Shown one piece after another: positions 1 to 5,740 of a stretch of DNA of 16,451 nt. The translations under genes were made by a program, and so were the position numbers. Source of the DNA: Fidelibacterota bacterium (GTDB lineage Bacteria; Fidelibacterota; UBA2242). The DNA is taken from contig QNCV01000021.1 of assembly GCA_003645845.1 (NCBI GenBank), forward strand, positions 1 to 16,451, written 5' to 3'. Below the pieces are notes generated by a model, which was given only the letters and a program-made list of their open reading frames with translations, did no database searches and was not told where the DNA came from. Position 1 is the first letter of the stretch, and each line of letters opens with the position of its first letter.

Positions 1-1187
1 TCTATTTGAGGATTCTCCCGACATTTGTCTCTCAATACAAATTTTGGCTCCAAATCTCCCAATATTTTCTTATTCCAAAAGTAGCGAAAACATTCTTTTA
101 ACAACTGTTCTTTACTTAATCGTCCACGGGTCAGATAATTGTAATAGGCGTCGGCCAGTACAACCCGAAAACGTCGTATTTCATCGTTCACTTTTATAAT
201 CATCCGGAATGTACAACAATTAATCCGCTCCACTTTAATTTCCGGAATATCCCCTGACCGATTAGAACGTTTTACATCTTTCCGTATCTTGATATAATCG
301 ATTTGACGATATCGCTTAATTTCTATTATTCCCTCTTCAATCAATTTATCAATTGTTCCGGGCTGTTCGAATTTCTCTTCTATGATTTTTGCCTGTTGAA
401 GTCTTAAGGGATGACGTGTGGAAATTTCCAATATCGCTTCGACAGCATTGGCAAATTCCGTTACACCGAAATTTCCATCCTCATTATTTGAGAAAGCGAC
501 AGCATCCGAAAATATTTTTTTAGCCAATTCTATTCTGTCCGAATCCGGGCACTCTACCCAATTTTCCGCCGGAGGCCGAATCGGCGTCATGACAAAAACC
601 TTATCCGGTTGAATGTCAGCCATTATTCCATGTAATAATTTCAAATGTTCTATTGTATCGTTTAAACCTTTCACCAGCATCACTTCCAGCCAGAATTGAC
701 CGTTAAATAGTTGTCGAAAGGACATCATCCCTTCAATCATTTTATCAAATGTAATAGAGCCGTGAGGTCGATTTATCCGTTTAAATAAATCCCGGTTTCC
801 GGCATCCAGTGTCGGTAAAATAATATCGGCAGACAGCAAATCCGCCTGGACATCTTTATCAAATAAAAGCGAACCGTTTGTAATAACGGCAACCGGCAAA
901 TTAAATTCCCGTTTACAATTTCGAATAAGCCAGCCCAAATCGCTGCTTAGCGTCGGTTCTCCATCGCCAGCAAAAGTAATCACATCGGCAGATGTCGAGG
1001 CGACAACCGTTTCGACATCCCGTAGAATGTCCTCTTTTGGGAAAAAGCGTTGTCGTCTTGCCTGGAGCGTTAACGTGCGTCCCAGCTGACAATAAACACA
1101 GGAATAGGAACAGACCTTAGCCGGTATCGGACTGACGCCAATGGAATTTCCTAATCTTCTGGATGGTACCGGACCGTAAGCGTACAT
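1..1187 (-). CDS. Radical SAM protein, COG0731-like (partial, C-terminus outside window)
   Basis: The frame opens with ATG at 1187 and stays open to the window edge (395 codons visible), so the C-terminus is missing. Near the N-terminus the stretch GPVPSRRLGNSIGV is followed by CSYSCVYC, the C-x3-C-x2-C motif that binds the [4Fe-4S] cluster of radical SAM enzymes. Further on are AGDGEPTL, ITNGSLL and LDAGNRDLFKRINRPHG, all typical of the COG0731 group related to wyosine-base synthases. Bacterial members of this group have no firmly assigned substrate, so the reaction is unknown. After about residue 260 there is a basic segment of roughly 130 residues (IDKLIEEGIIEIKRYRQIDY and beyond) that looks like a winged-helix-type extension beyond the usual core of about 300 residues. 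The Shine-Dalgarno match is weak (AGAG, about 8 bases upstream). It lies downstream of the 1357-1940 genes but is separated from them by a hairpin. Confidence 0.88.
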   Translation of the reverse strand, partial: MYAYGPVPSRRLGNSIGVSPIPAKVCSYSCVYCQLGRTLTLQARRQRFFPKEDILRDVETVVASTSADVITFAGDGEPTLSSDLGWLIRNCKREFNLPVAVITNGSLLFDKDVQADLLSADIILPTLDAGNRDLFKRINRPHGSITFDKMIEGMMSFRQLFNGQFWLEVMLVKGLNDTIEHLKLLHGIMADIQPDKVFVMTPIRPPAENWVECPDSDRIELAKKIFSDAVAFSNNEDGNFGVTEFANAVEAILEISTRHPLRLQQAKIIEEKFEQPGTIDKLIEEGIIEIKRYRQIDYIKIRKDVKRSNRSGDIPEIKVERINCCTFRMIIKVNDEIRRFRVVLADAYYNYLTRGRLSKEQLLKECFRYFWNKKILGDLEPKFVLRDKCRENPQI

Positions 1188-1295
1188 TCAGCACTCTTTA
1201 AATCTTTTTAACGTTAATAATTCCATTAGGAGTATCCAGACTTTGCAATCTTTGCAGATCGCTCACTGATACATTTTTCAAATCTGCCTAAATTG

Positions 1296-1349
1296 AAATA
1301 AAAACAAAAGGTGGTAAGGCGGATGAATCACGCTATGTCCTCATCCGCC
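1296..1349 (-). terminator. Hairpin terminator of the DUF134/DUF5320 transcription unit
   Basis: On the minus strand, just past the stop codon at 1357, a perfect 9-bp stem (GGCGGATGA, 1318-1326, pairing with TCATCCGCC, 1341-1349) encloses a 14-base loop. It is followed by TTACCACC and then a T-rich run (TTTTGTTTTTATTTC) down to 1296. The T-run starts 8 bases after the stem, so this is a less than ideal intrinsic terminator. It sits where one is expected, between the DUF5320 gene and the radical SAM gene. Confidence 0.5.
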
Positions 1350-1356
1350 CTAAACC

Positions 1357-1707
1357 TTATTTGGATTCGCCTTCCAACTCGCTGATTCGTCTGGTAATAT
1401 CCTTGAGTCCCTGCTCATAATTGGCCGCCTGGGCTTTCAAGGCTTCCAATTCCTGTTCTTTCGTGGGAGCATTCCAATTTACCGGAGCCCCGTAATAAGC
1501 GGGAACTCCCGAATAATATCCGAAACCTCTTCCGAATCCACGACCGAAACCGCCACGGAATCCTCTTCCGAATCCACGACCGAAACCGCCGCCTCCGCGG
1601 GGAACACCTTTTGTATAACCGGGGCTGTCATATCCTGCACAATATCCCAGCCCTCTTCCTGTCATTGGACCCAATCCATCCGGGCCTGTTCTGTCACCTC
1701 TCGGCAT
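1357..1707 (-). CDS. DUF5320-type Gly/Arg/Phe-rich protein with C-terminal coiled coil
   Basis: A 116-residue protein. Residues 1-25 (MPRGDRTGPDGLGPMTGRGL and on to YCAG) match the signature of the DUF5320 family. These small proteins of unknown function are often found near DUF134 regulators and NifX/NifB-like (dinitrogenase iron-molybdenum cofactor family) genes. Residues about 36-64 are a low-complexity block of GGFGRGFGRGF repeats ending in GYYSG. Residues about 81-116 (KEQELEALKAQAANYEQGLK and on) have the heptad spacing of a short coiled coil. No membrane segment or signal peptide is visible. The start is supported by AGAGGAGG at 1713-1720 on the minus strand. It is the last gene of the unit that begins with the DUF134 gene. 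The family assignment is firm for the N-terminus; the function is unknown. Confidence 0.85.
   Translation of the reverse strand: MPRGDRTGPDGLGPMTGRGLGYCAGYDSPGYTKGVPRGGGGFGRGFGRGFRGGFGRGFGRGFGYYSGVPAYYGAPVNWNAPTKEQELEALKAQAANYEQGLKDITRRISELEGESK
1526..1590 (-). repeat. Tandem 36-bp repeat inside the DUF5320 gene
   Basis: A 29-bp sequence at 1526-1554 recurs without change at 1562-1590, a period of 36 bp or exactly 12 codons. It encodes the GGFGRGFGRGF repeat. The identity at DNA level, including third codon positions, points to a recent duplication or gene-conversion event within the reading frame. Confidence 0.85.
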
Positions 1708-1763
1708 AATTACCTCCTCTTTCTTATTTATGAGTTAATAATATCTCTTTCAGGCAGGTAATT

Positions 1764-1940
1764 TTATCTATTCCTGCCCCGTCCACGGCCATCTTTGGGG
1801 CCCTGCCCCAAGCCACGGCCACTTCCGGCGCCTCTCGGCTCGCCTCTGCCGCGTCCTTCCGGGTTTCCTTTAGATTTACCCAATCCGCGACCTGTTCTCG
1901 GCCCCTTTCCTTCAGGACCTGTTCCATCTCCTCTAGGCAT
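1764..1940 (-). CDS. Small Gly/Arg-rich protein with DUF5320-like N-terminus (58 residues)
   Basis: ATG at 1940 with a strong Shine-Dalgarno sequence (AAAGGAGGC at 1947-1954, minus strand) opens a 58-codon frame ending in TAA at 1764-1766. The N-terminus MPRGDGTGPEGKGPRTGRGL is nearly the same as that of the next gene (MPRGDRTGPDGLGPMTGRGL), so the two are probably paralogues. This one lacks the coiled-coil tail. Instead it continues as RGRGEPRGAGSGRGLGQ and ends DGRGRGRNR: about 40% glycine, strongly basic, and probably disordered. It lies between the DUF134 gene (20-bp gap) and the DUF5320 gene (56-bp gap), on the same strand. A longer frame overlapping it at 1724-1927 has no comparable features and is taken to be spurious. 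Function unknown; an RNA- or DNA-binding role would only be a guess from composition. Confidence 0.8.
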   Translation of the reverse strand: MPRGDGTGPEGKGPRTGRGLGKSKGNPEGRGRGEPRGAGSGRGLGQGPKDGRGRGRNR

Positions 1941-1960
1941 TTGACGCCTCCTTTCTTATT

Positions 1961-2437
1961 TTACCAATTGCCGCGTCCACCACGAAAACCACCACGTTTA
2001 CCACGGCCGCCACCTCTTCCACCCCGAAACCATTCATTTAGGTAAATAACATTCTCCGACCCACAACCGGCACAACGCTCAACAACATTTTGCGGTATAT
2101 CAAAGCGGGTGATTTCACCACAATCCTGACAGCGAATCAGCTGGGTGGTAAAAAAATAATTACCTCCCTCTATTATCAATTCCTTAACACCAACGATAGA
2201 TTCAGCAACTTTTTTTCGGGCTTTTTCGATCAGGCGGGTGAAAGTCGGTCGGGAAACACCGATAATATCTGCGGCTTTCTTGTGATCCAACCCGTCATAA
2301 TCCGCCAGACGAATAGCTTCATATTCACCAAGTGTCAGGTTAACCCGCTCCAGAAACCTTGCCGGTACTCCCACTGGTCTCATTCCCTGAATTTTGGGTG
2401 GTTCAAGAACTTTTCTCTCCTTTTGTGGTCTCGGCAT
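1961..2437 (-). CDS. DUF134 (UPF0251) helix-turn-helix protein with zinc ribbon and RGG tail
   Basis: A 158-residue protein starting MPRPQKERKV, the usual opening of the DUF134/UPF0251 family (COG1342), which are predicted DNA-binding proteins. A sigma-70 region 4-like helix-turn-helix lies at about residues 37-76 (LTLGEYEAIRLADYDGLDHK, then AADIIGVSRPTFTRLIEKAR). A CxxC...CxxC zinc ribbon follows (C103, C106, C122, C125). The last 20 residues are RGG-like (FRGGRGGGRGKRGGFRGG), an addition to the core family fold. The start is supported by AAAAGGAGA at 2442-2450 on the minus strand. It is the first gene of the unit. Two identical palindromes sit in its promoter, so it may repress itself, but that the palindromes are bound by this protein is an inference. 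Confidence 0.9.
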   Translation of the reverse strand: MPRPQKERKVLEPPKIQGMRPVGVPARFLERVNLTLGEYEAIRLADYDGLDHKKAADIIGVSRPTFTRLIEKARKKVAESIVGVKELIIEGGNYFFTTQLIRCQDCGEITRFDIPQNVVERCAGCGSENVIYLNEWFRGGRGGGRGKRGGFRGGRGNW

Positions 2438-2451
2438 CTGTTCTCCTTTTC

Positions 2452-2498
2452 ATAATGAACATAAGTTCATAACGAATATAATGAACATAAGTTCATAA
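2452..2498. promoter_or_regulatory. Duplicated palindromic operator ATGAAC-ATAA-GTTCAT
   Basis: Two perfect copies of ATGAACATAAGTTCAT (inverted arms of 6 bp around 4 bp) occur at 2455-2470 and 2481-2496. The exact repeat extends to 21 bp (2452-2472 and 2478-2498), with 26 bp between equivalent positions. One copy fills the spacer between the -35 and -10 elements of the DUF134 promoter and the other covers its predicted start site. This is the classic layout for a repressor. The protein that binds it is not known from the sequence; the DUF134 product is the nearest candidate. Confidence 0.65.
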
Positions 2499-2503
2499 TG
2501 CAA
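2475..2503 (-). promoter_or_regulatory. Sigma-70-type promoter of the DUF134 unit
   Basis: Reading the minus strand, TTGCAT (2503-2498) is followed after exactly 17 bases by TATATT (2480-2475), a good -35/-10 pair. The predicted start site is near 2468, which leaves a leader of about 30 bases carrying the Shine-Dalgarno sequence before the ATG at 2437. One palindrome fills the spacer. Confidence 0.6.
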
Positions 2504-2542
2504 GTTTTTTTTAATAGAAATGAACGGTTTTAAAAAAACCAC

Positions 2543-2571
2543 TTGATATTTTACAATTTTTTTTATATCCT
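2543..2571 (+). promoter_or_regulatory. Possible promoter of the rex operon
   Basis: TTGATA (2543-2548) and TATCCT (2566-2571) are separated by 17 bases in a very AT-rich tract. The -10 match is only moderate, and TATTAT at 2571-2576 is an alternative with different spacing. With the first pair, transcription would start at about 2578, next to the Rex-box-like palindrome. Confidence 0.35.
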
Positions 2572-2580
2572 ATTATGAGA

Positions 2581-2598
2581 TTGTGAACACAAGCACAA
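2581..2598. promoter_or_regulatory. Rex-box-like operator in front of rex
   Basis: TTGTGAACACAAGCACAA keeps the outer TTGTG-N8-CACAA of the Rex operator consensus (TTGTGAA-N4-TTCACAA) and the full left half; two bases of the right half differ. It ends 3 bases before the rex ATG, overlapping the predicted start site and the position of the ribosome-binding site. Autoregulation by Rex is common in this family, and binding by Rex here is inferred. Confidence 0.65.
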
Positions 2599-2601
2599 AG
2601 T

Positions 2602-3243
2602 ATGAGTAAAACAAGAGTAAAACCAATACCAGATGAAACCATAAGCCGCCTTTTCCCATACATGCGGGCTCTCATTTGTCTTTTAAAAGAGGGAACCGAA
2701 GTTGTGTCATCTAACCGTCTATCGGAAATTTGTAACATTAATGCCGCTATCATAAGAAAAGATCTCTCTTATTTTGGTGAATTTGGGAAACGAGGCATAG
2801 GCTATAACGTACAAAATCTTCTTGACACAGTCCGAGGCATTCTTAAAATGGAAGATATAAAAAAGGTGGCTCTGATTGGTGTCGGTAACATTGGAACTGC
2901 AATATTGTCCTATCCCTTTTTCTACTCTGAAGGGTTTAAAATTGTAGCTGCTTTTGATAACGATAAAGAAAAAATAGGGAAAAAAATAAAAGGGATAATT
3001 GTAGAAGATATTAATAATGCTGAGAAAACAATTAAAGCCGAAAATATAAAAATATGCATACTTGCTATTCCGGTTTCCGAAACATGTAAGGTCGCCAACA
3101 TGTTAGCCAATTTAGGAGTTAATGCTATTTTATCCTTCGCACCGTGTCAGATAAATATGCCGGAAAATGTTGAAATTACTAATATAGATTTGAGTACTGA
3201 ATTGGCCCGGTTAGCATACTATTCACATATTCACTCGAAATAA
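2602..3243 (+). CDS. rex: Redox-sensing transcriptional repressor Rex
   Basis: At 213 residues this is normal length for Rex, the dimeric repressor that leaves DNA when NADH rises relative to NAD+. The N-terminal winged helix (about residues 10-70) opens with IPDETISRLFPYMRAL and ends in the family signature RKDLSYFGEFGKRGIGYNV. The Rossmann domain follows, with GVGNIG at 93-98 and an acidic D119 at the end of the second strand, as expected for NAD(H) binding. The C-terminal helix (IDLSTELARLAYYSH) matches the domain-swapped helix of the family. There is no good Shine-Dalgarno sequence, because the Rex-box-like palindrome occupies that position; the start is nevertheless where the family usually begins. 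The gene precedes the membrane complex by 71 bp on the same strand with no terminator visible between them, so it probably leads and controls the operon. Confidence 0.95.
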   Translation: MSKTRVKPIPDETISRLFPYMRALICLLKEGTEVVSSNRLSEICNINAAIIRKDLSYFGEFGKRGIGYNVQNLLDTVRGILKMEDIKKVALIGVGNIGTAILSYPFFYSEGFKIVAAFDNDKEKIGKKIKGIIVEDINNAEKTIKAENIKICILAIPVSETCKVANMLANLGVNAILSFAPCQINMPENVEITNIDLSTELARLAYYSHIHSK

Positions 3244-3314
3244 TGGTTCTTTTTTTAATAGCTTTTTGGAAGTAACAATAAAATGTTTTAATCAATAGGC
3301 CGGGAGAAAACAGG

Positions 3315-3836
3315 ATGGTTAATAAAAATCCCTCCTTTGTAGGAAAAGTTGGCAATTTTCTTTATCTCTTTTCTTTTTTATTTCTGTTGTGGTTTGTTTT
3401 GACAAATACTCTAAATCCTGAGGAATTGTTTACCGGGATTTCGATAAGTATAGTACTCTCGTTAATTTTGAGTAATAATTATAAAAAACTCGGTCTTCCC
3501 CCGTTAGGAATAAAACGGATTGAGTATTTTATCATGTTTACTTTAGTATTATTAAAAGAGATCGTTAAAGCTAATTTTGATGTCGCTTACCGGGTGCTTC
3601 ATCCTAAACTGCCTATAAAACCAGGCATTGTAATCATTAAAACAGAACTTAAACAGGACATTGCAAAGATTATTTTGGCAAATTCTATTACTTTGACACC
3701 GGGAACATTTACACTTGATATTAAGGGCAATGAACTACTCATACACTGGATTAATGTCAGATCGGAAAAGAAAGAGGAGTCCACAAAGAAAATTGGGGAG
3801 AGATTTGAAAAATATTTAAAGGTGGTATTTGCATGA
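3315..3836 (+). CDS. mnhE: MnhE/MrpE-like subunit of the membrane complex (MbxA position)
   Basis: A 173-residue membrane protein of the MnhE/MrpE family. Two hydrophobic segments lie at about 14-31 (FLYLFSFLFLLWFVLT) and 37-53. A further segment at about 70-85 leads into the typical soluble part with ANSITLTPGTFTLDI (about 117-131), the most conserved motif of the family. The family is a small accessory subunit of Mrp Na+/H+ antiporters and of the related Mbh and Mbx complexes. It begins a tightly packed series: its stop overlaps the start of the next frame by 4 bases (ATGA). A purine-rich GGGAGA about 8-13 bases upstream of the start could serve as the ribosome-binding site. The context (NuoB/C/D-type subunits downstream) shows it belongs to a respiratory complex rather than to a stand-alone Mrp antiporter. 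Confidence 0.9.
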   Translation: MVNKNPSFVGKVGNFLYLFSFLFLLWFVLTNTLNPEELFTGISISIVLSLILSNNYKKLGLPPLGIKRIEYFIMFTLVLLKEIVKANFDVAYRVLHPKLPIKPGIVIIKTELKQDIAKIILANSITLTPGTFTLDIKGNELLIHWINVRSEKKEESTKKIGERFEKYLKVVFA

Positions 3837-4093
3837 GTGAAACAATAATGGTTGTATTCTTAGGTTTAATTTCCGTGGGCATTTTACTGAGTTTGATTAG
3901 AATGTTCATCGGACCGACTGCCTCCGACCGGGCAGTAGCTGTAGATACTATTACGACGACAATTGTTGGTATGCTGGTAATTTTAGCATTCGTATTTCAA
4001 AGATACATTTATCTCGATGTTTCACTGGTATATTCATTACTTGCTTTTGTGGGATTATGTGCCATTGCACGATTCCTTGAAAGGGGGTTTTAA
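3833..4093 (+). CDS. mnhF: MnhF/MrpF-like subunit (MbxB position)
   Basis: An 86-residue protein with three predicted membrane helices (about 5-23, 38-55 and 60-80). The core GPTASDRAVAVDTITTTIVGM (residues 27-47) is the conserved MnhF signature, normally GPTxxDRVvalD, and YLDVSLVYSLLAFVG matches the third helix. Length is normal for the family. The start overlaps the preceding stop by 4 bases and the next start (GTG 4095) is one base past its stop, so translation is probably coupled. It is a small membrane subunit of the ion-translocating module, with no cofactor of its own. Confidence 0.92.
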   Translation: MSETIMVVFLGLISVGILLSLIRMFIGPTASDRAVAVDTITTTIVGMLVILAFVFQRYIYLDVSLVYSLLAFVGLCAIARFLERGF

Positions 4094-4094
4094 C

Positions 4095-4424
4095 GTGGAA
4101 CTCGTAGGAGTCATTTTTACGGGAATAGGTGTTCTGTTCCTACTTCTTGGAAATTTTGGTATTTTAAGATTACCCGACGTTTATAACCGAATTCAGGCCG
4201 GTACAAAATGCACTACTTTCGGAACATTTTTCACTATTATTGGGATAGGAATAATCCAACCTGAATGGTTTTGGAAATGTTTACTTATTGCTGTTTTTGT
4301 TCTGGTGACCAATCCGATTTCCAGCCATGCAATTGCAAGAGCTTCAAAGAAAATCGGTGTTCCGCTATGCGATAGAAGCGTAGTAGATCAGACAAAGGAG
4401 TTTGTTGAAAGGGAAGAAACATGA
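4095..4424 (+). CDS. mnhG: MnhG/MrpG-like subunit (MbxC position), GTG start
   Basis: The start is taken as GTG 4095, with AAGGGGG ten to fifteen bases upstream. The frame is open back to an ATG at 4017, but that would overlap the mnhF gene by 77 bases and add residues that do not resemble the family. The product (109 residues) has three hydrophobic segments and the MnhG signature GNFGILRLPDVYNRIQAGTK, usually LPDVytRlHA. The second half carries PISSHAIARAS, also conserved. It overlaps the next start by 4 bases (ATGA). The family is a small membrane subunit shared by Mrp antiporters and the Mbh/Mbx complexes. Confidence 0.9.
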   Translation: MELVGVIFTGIGVLFLLLGNFGILRLPDVYNRIQAGTKCTTFGTFFTIIGIGIIQPEWFWKCLLIAVFVLVTNPISSHAIARASKKIGVPLCDRSVVDQTKEFVEREET

Positions 4425-4660
4425 TAGTCATAGTAACATTCTTAATAGTCGCTATGCTTGCCGCAGCGGTATCAGCATATTTCTTTAGAGATTTATTAAA
4501 TGCTGTGATTGCTTCTTGTATGGTCAGTCTTATTGCCGCGGTAATGTTTATTTTACTGCATGCTCCGGATGTTGCAATGGCCGAAGCCTCCATAGGTGCT
4601 GCTCTCGTAACCACTGTCTTTGTTATAGCCATCAGACGAACAACGAGGTACGAAAAATGA
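4421..4660 (+). CDS. DUF4040 / MbhD-like membrane subunit
   Basis: A 79-residue protein of three membrane helices. HAPDVAMAEASIGAALVTTV (residues 47-66) is the signature of DUF4040, which corresponds to MbhD of energy-converting hydrogenases and to a C-terminal segment of MrpA. It is separate here, as in Mbh and Mbx operons, rather than fused to a large MrpA. Start and stop both overlap neighbours by 3-4 bases (ATGA), indicating translational coupling. It has no known cofactor and is probably part of the channel between the antiporter-like subunits. Confidence 0.88.
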   Translation: MIVIVTFLIVAMLAAAVSAYFFRDLLNAVIASCMVSLIAAVMFILLHAPDVAMAEASIGAALVTTVFVIAIRRTTRYEK

Positions 4661-5343
4661 GAAAATGTATTGGTATCATTTTATTAATTATTATTGCATG
4701 GGGTATCCTGACTTCACTTCAGACAATGCCCTTCGGTGTTTCAAGGGCAAAAGTTGCCAATCACTATATTAATAACGGAAAAGATGAGACAGGTGCAGCG
4801 AATATTGTTACTTCGGTCGTGATTAATTATCGAGCATTTGATACTCTTGGTGAGGTTACTGTTTTGTTTCTGTCGGCTATCGGACTGGGCGCTGTCCTGG
4901 CAACAATTAAAACCAGAGAAAAGCGGGATACAGAAAAAGCCAGTTTAATACTTTCTACAGGATGTAGATTCCTGTTTCCACCAATTATACTGTTTGGAGC
5001 ATATATATTCATTCACGGGCATTTAACTCCCGGCGGAGGATTTCAGGGAGGAGCAATCATTGCTTCGGCTTTCCTGCTCATGTATTTGGGCTGTCATGGG
5101 GAAAAGCGACTAAATGACAGATGTAGTACATTTTCAGAATCTCTGGGTGGATTAGCTTTTGTCATTATAGGCTTAATTGGTTTAGCGGTTGGCACACATT
5201 ATTTTCTAAATAATTTTATGCCATTAGGAAAATTCAATACTCTTTTAAGTGCCGGCGTAATTCCGATAATTTACATTGCCATCGGTTTCAAAGTAGGTGC
5301 AGAATTGAGTAAAATTATTGACCTGTTAATGGAGGAGAGCTGA
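4657..5343 (+). CDS. Fused MbhE-MnhB-like membrane subunit
   Basis: A 228-residue protein beginning at ATG 4657, inside the ATGA overlap with the preceding stop; the frame is open further upstream, but only as an overlap with the DUF4040 gene. The N-terminal half carries the MbhE signature (YINNGKDETGAANIVTSVV, then NYRAFDTLGEVTVLF), which in MrpA is the extreme C-terminus. From about residue 105 it becomes MnhB-like, with IHGHLTPGGGFQGGAIIAS as the hallmark and four predicted helices in all in this part. One gene therefore supplies what are two subunits (MbhE and MbhF) in the Pyrococcus hydrogenase. It overlaps the next start by one base (TGATG). Confidence 0.9.
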   Translation: MRKCIGIILLIIIAWGILTSLQTMPFGVSRAKVANHYINNGKDETGAANIVTSVVINYRAFDTLGEVTVLFLSAIGLGAVLATIKTREKRDTEKASLILSTGCRFLFPPIILFGAYIFIHGHLTPGGGFQGGAIIASAFLLMYLGCHGEKRLNDRCSTFSESLGGLAFVIIGLIGLAVGTHYFLNNFMPLGKFNTLLSAGVIPIIYIAIGFKVGAELSKIIDLLMEES

Positions 5344-5702
5344 TGAATATTTTATACGATTATATTTACTACGCCGGGGCGTTCGGCTTGATATTTATTG
5401 GCATTTTCACTATGATGGTCAAACGAAATTACATAAAAGTAATTATAGGACTCAGTATTCTGGAGACAGGTGTTAACTTATTTCTAATATCCGTTGGATA
5501 TATAAGCAATGGTACAGCCCCAATATTCTCAAATCCAGGCATTGAGGCTAAAAATATGGTTGATCCGGTTCCTCAGGCACTTGTGCTTACCGCAATTGTT
5601 ATTGGGTTGGCGGTTTTGAGTCTGGCTTTATCTATGGCAATACGGCTGTACAAACACTTTGGGACACTCGATCTGCAACAGATAAAAGAACAAAGATGGT
5701 AA
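5343..5702 (+). CDS. mnhC: MnhC/NuoK-like subunit (MbxG position)
   Basis: A 119-residue protein with three membrane helices, of the NuoK/MnhC family. The second helix has GLSILETGVNLFLIS, whose glutamate E41 corresponds to the conserved membrane-buried carboxylate needed for ion transfer in NuoK and MrpC. The third helix follows the typical DPVPQALVLTAIVIGLAV motif (about residues 74-91). The start ATG 5343 overlaps the preceding TGA and is served by GGAGGAG inside the preceding gene. A 38-bp gap with no recognisable signal precedes the next gene. Confidence 0.93.
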   Translation: MNILYDYIYYAGAFGLIFIGIFTMMVKRNYIKVIIGLSILETGVNLFLISVGYISNGTAPIFSNPGIEAKNMVDPVPQALVLTAIVIGLAVLSLALSMAIRLYKHFGTLDLQQIKEQRW

Positions 5703-5740
5703 GCGGCAATTATTCAAAATGGTAAATAGGATATTATAAC

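Noticed and set aside
1724..1927. 67-residue minus-strand frame
   Set aside because: It overlaps the 58-residue gene at 1764-1940 in another frame, lacks a ribosome-binding site and has no family-like sequence; the shorter frame has both.
2455..2496. A short CRISPR array or other direct-repeat array
   Set aside because: Only two copies with a 10-bp interval, each an internal palindrome lined up with promoter elements; this fits an operator pair.
4017..4094. Upstream extension of the mnhG frame to ATG 4017
   Set aside because: It would overlap mnhF by 77 bases and adds residues not seen in MnhG; GTG 4095 has a good Shine-Dalgarno sequence and the right N-terminus.
4516..4656. Upstream extension of the MbhE-MnhB frame to ATG 4516
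   Set aside because: The extra residues are a Cys/Arg-rich shadow of the DUF4040 gene; ATG 4657 sits in a coupled ATGA overlap.
3315..5702. A stand-alone Mrp Na+/H+ antiporter operon
   Set aside because: There is no full-length MrpA, and NuoH, NuoB, NuoC and NuoD homologues follow directly on the same strand, so these genes belong to a larger respiratory complex.
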